64,000 nucleotides of DNA from Bradyrhizobium sp. CIAT3101 (GCF_029714945.1 NZ_CP121634.1:7337001-7401000); one strand, 5' to 3'. Numbered from the stretch's first letter, positions 35,030 to 45,121 are shown. The notes: generated by a model from the sequence alone, not told the origin. Made by a program: numbers and translations.

Positions 35030-35842
35030 ATGCGCATTGCGTTGCTGCTGACCGCGACCATTGTCGGCGCGCTCTTCGCCCATCCGTCCAACGCCGGCTC
35101 GCTCGACGTCGCGTCCGCCGATGCCGCGAAGGCGCTGCCGCCCGGCTTCCAGAGCTACCGCGGCTACATGTTCGACGTGTCGGAGAATTCCGATCGCAAG
35201 GACGTCGACAAGCTCACCGAGAACCTGAAGCAGCAGATCGACGTCGTCGAAGGTGCCGGGTTCTCCCCGCGCGTGCTGCGCTTCTTCCGAACCGTCCCGA
35301 TCATCGCAAGCGAGCTGGCCTGCCTCGACGAAGGCGCCGCGACCGCGTGCTACGGCCGGGTCACGCCGGACATCCAGCGCACCACCCCGCGGACGCTGAC
35401 GGTGTGGGACCACGACAAGCAGCGCTGGACCAATCCGAACGCCGTCGACCTCGCGGTCGATTCCGGGCTCGGCGTGATCATGGTCCGGCCGGACATGATG
35501 CGTTACGAGAAAGAGGCGGTGCTGCTCCACGAGATGCTGCACGCCTATCACGCGCGGCTCTTGCCGGACGGTTACGCCAACAAGGGCGTGATCAGCTATT
35601 ACGCCTATGCCAAGTCCAAGGATTTCCTGCCCAAGGAAGCCTATGCGCTGAAGAACCACATGGAGTTCTTCGCGGTGACCGCCAGCATCTTCCTGGCCGG
35701 CAAGAGCGAATTCCACGATCCCAAGACCCGCGAAGCGCTCAAGGAGAAGATGCCGGACTATTACAAATATCTGGTCGGCGTGTTCGGCTTCGACCCCGAT
35801 CCGGCAGCGGCTTCGGCCGGCCCGGTCGCCTCGCTGAAGTAA
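35030..35842 (+). CDS. secreted zincin-type putative metalloprotease
   Basis: A 270-residue protein. Residues 1-22 form a signal peptide (LLLTATIVGALFA, HPSNAG). 'AVLLHEMLHAYH' has the HExxH zinc motif (H167-H171), and E212 in 'NHMEFFAVTASIF', 41 residues later, is a good third zinc ligand of a gluzincin. Two cysteines at 98 and 107 may pair. It is predicted to act in the periplasm or outside. I cannot assign a named peptidase family. A strong terminator follows. Confidence 0.72.
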   Translation: MRIALLLTATIVGALFAHPSNAGSLDVASADAAKALPPGFQSYRGYMFDVSENSDRKDVDKLTENLKQQIDVVEGAGFSPRVLRFFRTVPIIASELACLDEGAATACYGRVTPDIQRTTPRTLTVWDHDKQRWTNPNAVDLAVDSGLGVIMVRPDMMRYEKEAVLLHEMLHAYHARLLPDGYANKGVISYYAYAKSKDFLPKEAYALKNHMEFFAVTASIFLAGKSEFHDPKTREALKEKMPDYYKYLVGVFGFDPDPAAASAGPVASLK

Positions 35843-35877
35843 GGCCGACACGGCGCACCTCGCGCCAAGCCAATGCC

Positions 35878-35904
35878 AAAAGCCGCGCGACATGCGCGGC
35901 TTTT
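35878..35904 (+). terminator. rho-independent terminator
   Basis: Perfect 11-bp stem aaaagccgcgc/gcgcggctttt with a 5-base loop ends in TTTT followed by ctgttttg, 36 bases after the zincin stop. Confidence 0.85.
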
Positions 35905-36018
35905 CTGTTTTGGGTAACGGAAGCTGCGGATGACGCCCGGGCGGCAATTGCCAAGGTGGGGCCCGATCTGCATAGTCCCGCCGCATCGATTGGGACTGTT
36001 TCGAAGAGGATAGAAGAC

Positions 36019-36381
36019 ATGGCGGACGCCGACCTGGATGTCGTGATCCGGCAACTGGCCAGACAGCTGCAGACGGGCCTGATGACCCGCGCCAAGGAGC
36101 GGCGGGATCGCTTCAGCGGCCTTGCGGCCAAGGCCAAGGGCAAGGAGACCGGCGCCCGCTTCAAGATGATGGCCAAGGCCACCATGGAACAGGCCACCGC
36201 CGCCGCCAGGCGCCTGCAGATGTCCGCCGACAACGTCGCCGACAGCTACGCCCGCGCCATGCGGCTGGCCGCCAGCACGCCCATCGAGGTGAAGGCCGAG
36301 AAGCCGGCCAAGGACAAGCCTGCCAAGGACAAGCCGGCGAAGAAGGCCGCGAAGGCGAAGAAGGCCAAGAAGGCGAAGTAG
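36019..36381 (+). CDS. small protein with lysine/alanine-rich C-terminal tail
   Basis: A 120-residue protein. ATG at 36019 has agagga and gaag upstream. Residues 1-90 are helical and basic ('LDVVIRQLARQLQTGLMTRA' in part). The last 30 residues repeat PAKDK and KKAAKAKKAKK units, like histone H1 or HU-type tails that bind DNA. No named domain is recognised. It lies 177 bases after the zincin, beyond the terminator, so it probably has its own promoter. Confidence 0.65.
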   Translation: MADADLDVVIRQLARQLQTGLMTRAKERRDRFSGLAAKAKGKETGARFKMMAKATMEQATAAARRLQMSADNVADSYARAMRLAASTPIEVKAEKPAKDKPAKDKPAKKAAKAKKAKKAK

Positions 36382-36396
36382 GCGCGCATTCCTCCT

Positions 36397-36412
36397 TCTC
36401 CCCTGTGGGAGA
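36397..36412. repeat. partial copy of the ctctccc/gggagag repeat
   Basis: TCTCCC-ctgt-GGGAGA lies between the stop codons of convergent genes. It matches the end motif of the composite element at 19681-19830. Confidence 0.5.
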
Positions 36413-36426
36413 GGGAAAGCGAAATT

Positions 36427-37068
36427 TCACCGCCGCGGTGTCGAGACCTGGGTCGGCTCGGCGTGGGCAAGCTCGGCGAGTTTGGCGCGCGCGGCGTCGC
36501 GTGCGCGGCTGTCCTTGCCGGACGGCAACGCAACGGCGGCTTCGAAATCTGAGCGGGCATCGTCGGCCTGGCCGCGGGCGAGGAACGCAAGGCCGCGATC
36601 GAGGCGCGCCTGTGCATCCGTTGGATCGAGGCGGACGGCTGTGCTGTAGCTCAAAATCGCGCGGTCGAGATCGCCCTTGGCGGCGAGCGCGAGGCCGCGC
36701 TCGTGATAGGGCACCGCCGGCTTGGGATCGAGCGCGATGGCCTCGTCAAAATCGGCAATCGCAAGGCCCAGATCGCCGTTCCGACGGTACGCCTGCGCGC
36801 GGTCGCGATAGAGCGAGGCGCGGTTGGGATTGAGGTGGATGGCTTCGTTGAAATCGGCGATCGCCCGGCCGTTGTCGCCGTGGCGCAGCGCGATCCGCCC
36901 GCGCCCCTCATAAGCAAAGGCGATCAGGGAGCCACGAAACGGCGAGAAGCCGATCACGGCCGAGCAGATATCGGGCTCGTCCTCATCGCCGCAATTCACG
37001 ACCGTATGCGTGGACAGGCCAATGGCCACGCCCAGGACGATCAACAATGGCACGGCAGCTCTGGTCAT
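36427..37068 (-). CDS. tetratricopeptide-repeat protein with N-terminal membrane segment
   Basis: A 213-residue protein. A hydrophobic N-terminus 'AAVPLLIVLGVAIGL' is a signal or anchor. Two cysteines follow (26 and 35), then about four TPR units with 'A-I-A-D-F-x-E-A-I-x-L-x-P'. It is a predicted envelope adaptor. No clear pathway is given by its neighbours, which are the lysine-tailed protein and HtpX. Confidence 0.85.
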   Translation of the reverse strand: MTRAAVPLLIVLGVAIGLSTHTVVNCGDEDEPDICSAVIGFSPFRGSLIAFAYEGRGRIALRHGDNGRAIADFNEAIHLNPNRASLYRDRAQAYRRNGDLGLAIADFDEAIALDPKPAVPYHERGLALAAKGDLDRAILSYSTAVRLDPTDAQARLDRGLAFLARGQADDARSDFEAAVALPSGKDSRARDAARAKLAELAHAEPTQVSTPRR

Positions 37069-37202
37069 CTTCGACGGTGTCCGGCGACGAGCCGGCCACG
37101 CATCCCCTTTCGAAGGAACACTCTCGATCAGGTGTTAACACCGGCTGGGCCTGCCCTGTGTGCGCCAGGTCACAAACTCAGCCGGAATCGGCCTGTTTCG
37201 CA

Positions 37203-38159
37203 TCAGCCCCAGGGACCACGAGAAGGACCAGTTGAAGGACCACGGGAAGACGAACGGCCCCACGGGCCCTGCGGCGGATAGTTCTCGTTGGCGCCGACCG
37301 ACGGCGCGGCTTGCGAGCCGAGCTCGGCCGCAAGTTGCTGGAGCGCCGCGATGCGGTTCTGCGTCGAGGGATGGGTGGCGAAAAGATTGTCGACGCCATG
37401 ACCCGACAGCGGGTTGATGATGAACATGTGCGCGGTCGCAGGATTTCGCTCGGCATCATAGTTCGGCACCTGATGCGCGGCGCCCTCGATCTTCACCAGC
37501 GCCGAGGCCAGCCACATCGGCTGGCCCGCGATGCGCGCGCCGAGATTGTCGGCGGCATATTCGCGCGTGCGACTGATCGCCATCTGCACCAGCATGGCAC
37601 CGAGCGGCGCCAGGATCATCATCAGGATCGAGCCGACGATGCCGGGGCCGTTGTTGTCGCGGTTGCCACCGAAGAACATGCCGAACTGCGCCAGCATGGA
37701 GATGGCGCCGGCGATGGTGGCGGTGATCGTCATCAGCAGCGTGTCGTGATTCTTGATATGCGCGAGCTCGTGCGCGATCACGCCGGCGAGCTCCTCGCGG
37801 CTGAGCTGGTTCATCAGGCCGACGGTGACGGCGACGGCGGCATTCTCGGGATTGCGACCGGTCGCGAAGGCGTTGGGCTGCGCCTCGTCCATCACGAACA
37901 CGCGCGGCATCGGCAGGCCCGCGCGGCCCGCAAGCTCTGCAACCAGCCCGACAAGTTCCGGCGCACTGTGACGGTCGACCTCATGCGCGCCGTACATCGA
38001 GAGCACCGCGCGATCGGAGTTCCAATAGGTGAAGAGGTTGGTCGCCGCCGCAATCACGAGCGCGATCATCGCGCCGGTAGCGCCGCCGATCAGATAGCCC
38101 ACGCCCATGAACAGGGCGGTGAGGCCTGCGAGAAGCATTGCGGTACGCAGGTAGTTCAT
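37203..38159 (-). CDS. htpX: zinc metalloprotease HtpX
   Basis: A 318-residue M48 protease. ATG at 38159 has gggagac upstream; the open frame extends further. Two N-terminal transmembrane helices are followed by '[19 protein letters not shown]' (HExxH) and two more helices, then '[15 protein letters not shown]' with the third zinc-ligand Glu. HtpX degrades damaged inner-membrane proteins. The C-terminus carries a short Gly/Pro/Trp/Arg-rich tail with two PWG copies, a feature also seen in alphaproteobacterial homologues. Confidence 0.95.
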   Translation of the reverse strand: MNYLRTAMLLAGLTALFMGVGYLIGGATGAMIALVIAAATNLFTYWNSDRAVLSMYGAHEVDRHSAPELVGLVAELAGRAGLPMPRVFVMDEAQPNAFATGRNPENAAVAVTVGLMNQLSREELAGVIAHELAHIKNHDTLLMTITATIAGAISMLAQFGMFFGGNRDNNGPGIVGSILMMILAPLGAMLVQMAISRTREYAADNLGARIAGQPMWLASALVKIEGAAHQVPNYDAERNPATAHMFIINPLSGHGVDNLFATHPSTQNRIAALQQLAAELGSQAAPSVGANENYPPQGPWGRSSSRGPSTGPSRGPWG

Positions 38160-38446
38160 GGCCGTCTCCCGAAGCGGCCGCGGGCAAAACCTCTGGCCGG
38201 CCCCCCGCAAGTATGACCGCGGCGGGCTGCTGCAAGGTTCGTGCGTCGCCCGGCCGCAGATTCATCTGCGTTGCCGCCAGGCTTTCACGCGTCGCTAAAC
38301 CTTGACCGGGATTTGCGCAAAAACGCGCGCGGACGCTTAGCGACCTGGAAAGTGCAGCGTCGGCTTAATCCACGGTCACCGGGCACGCTGCGCGGCCCTT
38401 GCGCATTGACCGGTTCCGTTGGCCTCCCGCCCGCAAGGTGACTGTC

Positions 38447-39793
38447 ATGGCAGACCGCTCACGCGCCGCTTCCGTCGACCCAGGATCCGCTGCTTCCTCC
38501 CAGGACACCAAGGCTGACGCAAAGGGATTACAGGACGCGCTGCACGAGCAGCTGTTCGCCAATGACGAGTCCGGCCATACGCCCGACGCGCAGACGTCAC
38601 AGGAACCGACGCGCCGCTGGCCGCATCTGCGGCGCGGCGCCAAGATCGCGATCGGGCTCGCCATCATTGCCGTGTTCGGCTGGCTGCCGCTGCGCGCGGT
38701 CTGGGAAAATTCGAGCGTCGAGGCTGTGCTGAACTCCCGCATCGTCACGCTACGCGCGCCGATCGGCGGACGCGTGTCGGCGGCCCAGCACGTCACCGAC
38801 CAGGCCAAGCTGGACGCCGGAACCGTCGTCCTGCGCGTTGTCAATTCGCGCGGCGACCGCACCCGGCTCGACGATCTGCGCCGGCAGAAATCACGCCTGG
38901 AGAACGAGCGGCCGAGCCTCGCCGCCAAGCTGGCCTCGGCGCAATCGGCGCAAAAGGATCTGGCGCGACAGGCCGCGCAATTCCGCGACGGGCGCGTGCT
39001 CCAGTTGGAGGCCCGCATCGCCGAGATCCAGACTTCGATCGAGGCCGCGGCGGCGCGGCGGGACGAAGCCAGTGCCGCGGTCGAGCGCGCGTCCTCGCTG
39101 GCGAAATCCGGCAATGTCTCGACGGTCGAGCTGGCACGGCTGACGCGCGAGCTTTCGGTGTCGCAGCAGACCGAGCTCGGTGCACGCAAGCGGCTGGATG
39201 CGGCCAAGGTCGAGCTGACCGCGGCACAGAACGGCTCGTTCCTCGGCGACAGCTATAACGACCGGCCGAGCTCGGTGCAGCGCGAGGAGGAGATGCGCCA
39301 GCGTGCCGGCGACCTCGAGGCCGATCTCACACGCACCGACACCGAGATCGCCTGGCTCGGCAACGAGATCATCGTCGAGGAGGTCCGCTTCGCCGATCTC
39401 TCCGAGGCCAACATCACGACGCCCGTCGCAGGCCGCGTCTGGGAGATGATGACCTCGCCGGGCGAGGACGTGCAGGCCGGCCAGCCGCTGCTCAAGGTGC
39501 TCGATTGCAGCGGCGCCGTCATCACCGCCAATGTCACCGAGAGCGTCTACAACCGCCTGCAGCTCGGCGACAGCGCCACCTTCGAGCCGAACGATAACGG
39601 CGCACCGATCTCGGGCACCGTGGTCAACCTGACCGGCGCGGCCGGTGCGCCCGCCAATCTTGCCATCAATCCGGATGCGCTGAGCAAGGAGCCCTATCGC
39701 GTCACCGTGGCGCCGCGCGATGCCGCGTCACACGCCTGCACCGTGGGACGCACCGGCCGCGTCGTGTTCAATCGACCCGAGACCGCGTCGTGA
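38447..39793 (+). CDS. HlyD-like membrane-fusion protein paired with the glycosyltransferase
   Basis: A 448-residue protein. ATG at 38447 has aaggtga upstream. One transmembrane helix near 67-82 ('IAIGLAIIAVFGWLPL') is followed by a biotinyl-lipoyl-like half motif ('TLRAPIGGRVSAA'), a long coiled coil (about 140-285) and the second half ('NITTPVAGRVWEMMTSPGEDVQAG' in part), as in HlyD and Alg44-type proteins. It bridges inner membrane and periplasm. It overlaps the downstream glycosyltransferase start (TGATG), so the two form a polysaccharide synthesis and export pair. Confidence 0.88.
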   Translation: MADRSRAASVDPGSAASSQDTKADAKGLQDALHEQLFANDESGHTPDAQTSQEPTRRWPHLRRGAKIAIGLAIIAVFGWLPLRAVWENSSVEAVLNSRIVTLRAPIGGRVSAAQHVTDQAKLDAGTVVLRVVNSRGDRTRLDDLRRQKSRLENERPSLAAKLASAQSAQKDLARQAAQFRDGRVLQLEARIAEIQTSIEAAAARRDEASAAVERASSLAKSGNVSTVELARLTRELSVSQQTELGARKRLDAAKVELTAAQNGSFLGDSYNDRPSSVQREEEMRQRAGDLEADLTRTDTEIAWLGNEIIVEEVRFADLSEANITTPVAGRVWEMMTSPGEDVQAGQPLLKVLDCSGAVITANVTESVYNRLQLGDSATFEPNDNGAPISGTVVNLTGAAGAPANLAINPDALSKEPYRVTVAPRDAASHACTVGRTGRVVFNRPETAS

Positions 39794-41731
39794 TGACGGC
39801 ACTGACGCCCGGCCTGATCACGCTCGGCGCTTTCATGGCGATCGTGCCGCTGCTCAGGCGCGACAGCACGATGGCGCGCTCGTTCCTCGCCATCGTATCG
39901 CTCGTTTTCCTGCTTCGCTATCTCGCCTGGCGTATCACGGCGACGCTGCCGCCGCCGCACCTGACGGCGGATGCGATCATCGGCTATCCCTTCATGCTGC
40001 TGGAGGCGATGTCGCTGGTCGCGGTCGCGCTGTCGCTGCTGTTCCTGAGCCGGACCATCGACCGCACCAAAGCGGCCAGGATCGACGCACGCGCCAAAGA
40101 TCCGCACGCGCCGCTGATCGACGTCTTCATCTGCACCTACAACGAAGAGCGATCGATCCTCGAGCGCACCATCATCGGCGCGACCGGCATGGAGTACGGC
40201 CATTACCGCGTCTGGGTGCTCGACGACGGCCGGCGGCCGTGGCTGCGGCGGCTTGCCGGCGAACTCGGCTGCGAATATCTCACACGACCCGACAACCACC
40301 ATGCCAAGGCCGGCAACATCAATCACGCCCTCAGGCACGTCGGCGCGCTGCCGGAGCGGCCGGATTTCGTCGCCATTCTCGACGCGGATTTCGTGCCGCG
40401 GCCCGACTTCCTCGCGCGCACCATCTCGTTGATGGACGATTCCAGCGTCGGCGTGGTGCAGACGCCGCAGCACTTCATCAATCCCGACCCGATCCAGACC
40501 AACCTCGCCGCGACCGACGTCTGGCCCGACGAGCAGCGCTTCTTCTTCGACATCCTGATGCCGGCAAAGGACGCCTGGGGCGTCGCCTTCTGCTGCGGGA
40601 CCTCGTCCCTCATTCGCTATGAGGGTCTGGTGCGGATCGGCGGGTTTCCGACCGACTCCGTCACGGAAGACTATCTGGTCACGCTGCGCCTGAAGGAATA
40701 CGGCCTCACCACGATCTATCTGAACGAACGGCTCACGATCGGGCTCGCGCCGGAGGGACTGAAGGAATACATCACCCAGCGCGCGCGCTGGTGCCTCGGT
40801 TTCATGCAGATCATCCGCGGCCGCAGCGGACCGTTTTCGCGAGTGTCGAAACTCGCCTTCATCGACCGGCTCTCGCTGGTCGATTCCTTCATGAGCTGGT
40901 CTGCGGTCTACACGTCGAAAGTGGCGGGCCTCATCGTGCCCTGGCTGTTCCTGCTGTTCGGCATCAAGGCGGTGCAGGCCGACCTGACCGAGCTGTTGCG
41001 CTTCTTCCTGCCGTTCTACGTCTGGCACAGCCTCACCATGGCCTGGCTGTCGCGCGGCCGTTCGCTCGCGATGATGACGGACGTGTCGCAACTGATCGCC
41101 GCGCCTGCCGTACTCAAGGCCGTGGCGGCCGGCCTGCTGAAGCCGAAGGGGCACAAGTTCAAGGTCACGGCGAAGGGCGGCGACCGCGACAGGCGATTTG
41201 TCGAATGGCCGCTGCTGCGGCTCTATGGCAGTGCGCTTGCGATCACGCTCGCGGCCATTGCCTATGCCTTCATCCTGCATCTGCGCGGCGAGAACATCGC
41301 CTATGGCGGACTGGCACTGGCCTGGAGCCTCTACAACGCCTTCATCCTCGCCGTGGTCTGCTTCGTCTGCATCGAGCAGCCGCGCAAGCGCAAGGCGGAG
41401 CGCTTCGATCGCAACGAGGCCGTGCTGCTGCGCCAGGACGGCAGGTCGCACCTGGCGCGGCTCGCCGACATCTCCATCACCGGCGCGCGGCTGATCGATC
41501 CCGATCCGGCCGCGCCCCGGCAGCACGATCGAATGCCGCATCTACGGCCGGTCGATCGCCGCGATCGTGGTCCGGCGCACCACGGATGGATTCGCGGTCC
41601 GGTTCGAGGAAGGCATGGATACGCGCGTGCACGCGATCCGGGCGTTCTACGCCGGCGAGTATGTGCGGGCCTATCGCGGCGTCCGTGCGCTTCCGGTCGG
41701 AAAAGCGCTGCTGATGCGACTGTTTGGCTAA
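39793..41731 (+). pseudogene. BcsA-like GT2 polysaccharide synthase, frameshifted in its PilZ domain
   Basis: All processive GT2 motifs are intact: DDG (144-146), DADF (197-200), TED (291-293) and QRARW (329-333), with membrane helices before and after. The C-terminus begins a c-di-GMP-binding PilZ domain with RxxxR (R533-R537) and DISITG (559-564). At a CCCC run (41515-41518) the frame shifts. Dropping one C restores the remaining PilZ sequence ('TIECRIYGRSIAAIVVRRTT', 'GFAVRFEEG') to a TAA at 41729-41731, about 645 residues in all. As written, the frame runs on in arginine-rich sequence into the next gene. The cause is either a sequencing error or a real recent mutation. Confidence 0.8.
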
Positions 41732-41836
41732 CTCGCATTCCGCGCCCCGCATGGCATGGAAAGGATGGCCCGAGGCCGTCACTTCACCTAGACTTCGGCC
41801 GAATCCACGCCTGCCCCTCCCCCCGCCGGAACCCCT

Positions 41837-43138
41837 ATGGTCCAGACCCGATTTGCGATCGCGGCCGCCGCTCTGTTCGCGCTCTCCCTTCCCGCCTCCG
41901 CCCAGTTCGTGCCGCCGCCCGCGAAGCCCGCCGCGCCGAAGGCCACGGCGCCGTCGCCGCGCGCGGCGTCGTGCCACAATGGGCAAAACTTCGATCGCTT
42001 CCTCGCCGACGTGAAACAGCAGGCCGTCGCCGCCGGCGTGTCGCAGCGAACGATATCGGAGGCTGCGCCCTACCTCGTCTACGACCAGGGCATCGTCAAT
42101 CGCGACCGCGGCCAGCGCGTATTCGGCCAGCTCTTCACCGAATTTGCCGGCCGCATGGCCGCGCCCTATCGCATGCAGAACGGCCAGCAGCACATCAAGC
42201 AACACGCGGCCGCGTTCGCGCGCGCCGAGAAGGAATACGGCGTGCCGCCGGCGGTGATCGCCGCGTTTTGGGGCCTGGAGAGCGATTTCGGCGTCAACAT
42301 GGGCAATCTGCCGACGCTGAAATCGCTGGTGTCGCTCGCCTATGACTGCCGCCGCTCGGAGATGTTCGTCAACGAGACCATCGCCGCGCTGAAGGTGATC
42401 GACCGCGGCGATCTCACGCCCGATGAGATGATCGGCTCATGGGCCGGCGAGCTCGGCCAGACGCAGTTTTTGCCGACGCATTACGTCAACTACGCCGTCG
42501 ATTATGACGGCGACGGGCGGCGCGATCTCCTGCGCAGCGAGGACGACGTGATCGGCTCGACCGCGAACTACATCGCCAACGGCTTGAAGTGGCGACGCGG
42601 CGAGCCGTGGCTGGAAGAGATCAAGGTGCCCTCGAACCTGCCGTGGGATCAGACCGACCTCAGCGTGCAGCTGCCGCGCTCGAAATGGGCGCAGTTCGGC
42701 GTCACCTATCCCGACGGCCGGCCGCTGCCGAACGACAATCTCGCGGCATCCGTGCTGCTGCCGATGGGGCGCAACGGGCCGGCCTTCATGGCGTATGCGA
42801 ATTTCGCGGCGTACACCGAATGGAATAACTCGCTGATCTATTCGACCACCGCGGGCTATCTCGCCTCGCGCATTGCGGGCGCAGCCCCCATGCGCAGACC
42901 GGCCGGACAGGTCGCGCAACTGCCGTTCAACGAGCTCAAGCAATTGCAGCAATTGCTGGTCCAGGCCGGCTTCAATGTCGGCAAGGTCGACGGCGTGCTG
43001 GGCCAGCAGAGCCGCGTCGCCGTGAAGGCGATGCAGATCAAATACGGCCTGCCGGCCGATTCCTGGCCGACGGCGGAGTTGCTGGCCCGCATGCGCGGTG
43101 GCACGGCCCAGGCCCAGCCCCAGGCGACAGTGCGGTAG
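41837..43138 (+). CDS. lytic murein transglycosylase (MltB-like) with peptidoglycan-binding domain
   Basis: A 433-residue protein. Residues 1-23 form a signal peptide. The SLT_2 domain has catalytic E148 in 'AFWGLESDFGVN' and 'AGELGQTQFLPTHYVNYAVD' (in part). A C-terminal PG_binding_1 domain spans about 360-415 ('LQQLLVQAGFNVGKVDGVLG' in part). It cleaves the MurNAc-GlcNAc bond in the periplasm with formation of 1,6-anhydroMurNAc. It has 105 bases upstream of its own, after the glycosyltransferase. Confidence 0.93.
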   Translation: MVQTRFAIAAAALFALSLPASAQFVPPPAKPAAPKATAPSPRAASCHNGQNFDRFLADVKQQAVAAGVSQRTISEAAPYLVYDQGIVNRDRGQRVFGQLFTEFAGRMAAPYRMQNGQQHIKQHAAAFARAEKEYGVPPAVIAAFWGLESDFGVNMGNLPTLKSLVSLAYDCRRSEMFVNETIAALKVIDRGDLTPDEMIGSWAGELGQTQFLPTHYVNYAVDYDGDGRRDLLRSEDDVIGSTANYIANGLKWRRGEPWLEEIKVPSNLPWDQTDLSVQLPRSKWAQFGVTYPDGRPLPNDNLAASVLLPMGRNGPAFMAYANFAAYTEWNNSLIYSTTAGYLASRIAGAAPMRRPAGQVAQLPFNELKQLQQLLVQAGFNVGKVDGVLGQQSRVAVKAMQIKYGLPADSWPTAELLARMRGGTAQAQPQATVR

Positions 43139-43248
43139 AATTTTCGCACTGCACAAGCGACGTCGGCGATTGTATTATTCCATGACGCTCCCATGTGAGT
43201 GGCTCAGGTTTTCTCCTGAGAATCTCCCACCATTGAAGCGAGCATCAC

Positions 43249-43752
43249 ATGTCCTTCTACGACGCCGTCGTCCCCGCGTATCTGCAAATGCTGAACAGCC
43301 TGAGCGGCCTGCTCACCAAGGCTGAGGCGCATTGCGCGGCCAAAAAGATCGACCCGAGCGTCCTGCTCGGCTCGCGCCTCTTCCCGGACATGCTGCCGTT
43401 GTCGAAGCAGATCCAGCTCGCCAGCGATTTCGCCGCCAAGGGCTGCGCCAGGCTGACCCATAGCGAGGTGCCTTCGATGCCCGACACGGAAAAGACGTTC
43501 GAGGAGCTGAAGCAGCGGCTCGCCAAGACGATCGACCACGTGAAATCGTACAAGCCGGAGCAGTTCGAAGGCGCCGACGCCAAGGACGTGACCTTCCCGG
43601 CAGGCCCGGACCGGACCATGACGCTCAAGGGCCAGCAGTTCTTCAGCGCGGTCTCGCTGCCGAACTTCTATTTCCACGCCACCACCGCTCACGGCATCAT
43701 GCGTCACAATGGCGTCGAGATCGGCAAGCGCGATTTCCTCGGCGCGAACTAA
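43249..43752 (+). CDS. DUF1993 domain protein
   Basis: A 167-residue protein. 'MSFYDAVVPAYLQMLNSLSG' opens as DUF1993 proteins do, and 'LFPDMLPLSKQIQLASDFAAKG' (in part) and 'PNFYFHATTAHGIMRHNGVEIGK' (in part) complete the match. The fold is a helical bundle of the DinB type with several His residues. No reaction is established. It is single. Confidence 0.9.
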   Translation: MSFYDAVVPAYLQMLNSLSGLLTKAEAHCAAKKIDPSVLLGSRLFPDMLPLSKQIQLASDFAAKGCARLTHSEVPSMPDTEKTFEELKQRLAKTIDHVKSYKPEQFEGADAKDVTFPAGPDRTMTLKGQQFFSAVSLPNFYFHATTAHGIMRHNGVEIGKRDFLGAN

Positions 43753-43931
43753 TTTGGGCGATCCGCGCGGCCGTGGCGGTGGAATCCCGCTGCCGCGGCC
43801 GAAATAGCGCATGAAATATGCTGCGCGGGGCCTGCCGCGCAGCTCGCCTGCACTTTCCGTATGGCTCGTCCCTTGCGCTGATTGTCGCAATGCACAAGTG
43901 TTCCGGACCTCTCAACCCCTGGAAGCACCCA

Positions 43932-45026
43932 ATGAGCCGTCCGACCAAATTGTTTGATACCTATAAGCTCGGCCCGATTACGCTGGCCAACCGCTTCGTG
44001 ATGGCGCCGCTGACGCGCAACCGCGCCGCGCCCGGCACCTTCGTCCCCGGCCCGCTCGCGGCCGACTATTACGGCCAGCGCGCTTCCGCGGGCCTGCTGA
44101 TCACCGAAGCGAGCCAGATCTCGCAGCAGGGCCAGGGTTACCAGGACACTCCCGGCATCTATTCGAAGGACCAGGTCGCGGGCTGGCGCACGGTCACCGA
44201 CAAGGTGCATGAGAACGGCGGCAAGATCTTCATCCAGCTCTGGCATGTCGGCCGCATCTCGCATGTCGACCTCCAGGCGGGCGGCGCAGCCCCGGTGGCG
44301 CCGAGCGCGATCCGCGCCAAGGGCAAGACTTTCGTGAACGGCACCTTCGCCGACGTCTCCGAGCCCCGTGCGCTCGAGCTCTCCGAAATTCCGGGAATCA
44401 TCGACGACTTCAAGCGCGCCACGAAGAACGCGCTGGAGGCCGGTTTCGACGGCGTCGAGATCCACGGCGCCAACGGCTATCTGCTCGACCAGTTCGCCAA
44501 GGACGGCGCCAACAAGCGTACCGACGCCTATGGCGGCTCCATCGAGAACCGCGCCAAGCTGATGCTTGAAGTGTCCAAGGCCATCGTGGCGGAAGCCGGC
44601 GCCGACCGCACCGGCATCCGCATCTCGCCGGTGACGCCGGCCAACGACATCGTGGATTCCAATCCGCAGGCGCTGTTCGATCACATCACCGACGGTCTCA
44701 GCGCGCTGAAGCTCGTCTATCTCCACGTCGTCGAAGGCGCCACCGGCGGCCCGCGCGATTTCGCACCGTTCGACTATGCGAGCCTACGCAAGCGCTTCTC
44801 GGGCGCCTACATCGCCAACAACGGCTACGATTTCGATCTCGCGACCAAGGTGCTCGACGCGAACGCGGCCGACCTGATCGCCTTCGGCAAGCCGTTCATC
44901 TCCAACCCCGACCTGGTCGAACGACTGAAGACGGGTGCAGCGCTGAACGATTGGGACAAGAACACGTTCTACGGGGGCGGCGCCAAGGGGTACACGGACT
45001 ACCCGGCGCTGGCCGCGGCGAAGTAA
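43932..45026 (+). CDS. Old Yellow Enzyme-type alkene reductase
   Basis: A 364-residue flavoprotein. The start at 43932 has ggaag upstream and gives family length; the open frame begins at 43818. 'LFDTYKLGPITLANRFVMAPLTRNRA' (in part), 'IQLWHVGRISH' and 'EIHGANGYLLDQF' contain the FMN and active-site elements, with H178, N181 and Y183 in the conserved HxxNxY. It reduces activated C=C bonds or nitro groups with NAD(P)H. A strong terminator follows. Confidence 0.93.
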   Translation: MSRPTKLFDTYKLGPITLANRFVMAPLTRNRAAPGTFVPGPLAADYYGQRASAGLLITEASQISQQGQGYQDTPGIYSKDQVAGWRTVTDKVHENGGKIFIQLWHVGRISHVDLQAGGAAPVAPSAIRAKGKTFVNGTFADVSEPRALELSEIPGIIDDFKRATKNALEAGFDGVEIHGANGYLLDQFAKDGANKRTDAYGGSIENRAKLMLEVSKAIVAEAGADRTGIRISPVTPANDIVDSNPQALFDHITDGLSALKLVYLHVVEGATGGPRDFAPFDYASLRKRFSGAYIANNGYDFDLATKVLDANAADLIAFGKPFISNPDLVERLKTGAALNDWDKNTFYGGGAKGYTDYPALAAAK

Positions 45027-45072
45027 GGCTGCATCCTCCGCCAGTGCGAGAAGCCCTTGCGGGACGCCAGAA

Positions 45073-45107
45073 ACAAAAAGGCCGGGATCGCTCCCGGCCT
45101 TTTTTGT
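45073..45107. terminator. bidirectional rho-independent terminator
   Basis: Long stem acaaaaaggccggga/tcccggccttttttgt with a 4-base loop (tcgc), with T runs on both strands, between the convergent reductase and IclR genes. The core ggccggga-N4-tcccggcc is the same as at 52650. Confidence 0.9.
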
Positions 45108-45121
45108 TGTCCGCAGCCGGC

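Noticed and set aside
41519..42345. C-terminal extension of the glycosyltransferase into the lytic transglycosylase gene
   Set aside because: After the C4 run the translation becomes Arg-rich and overlaps a well-supported gene by about 500 bases, so it is out of frame, not a fusion.
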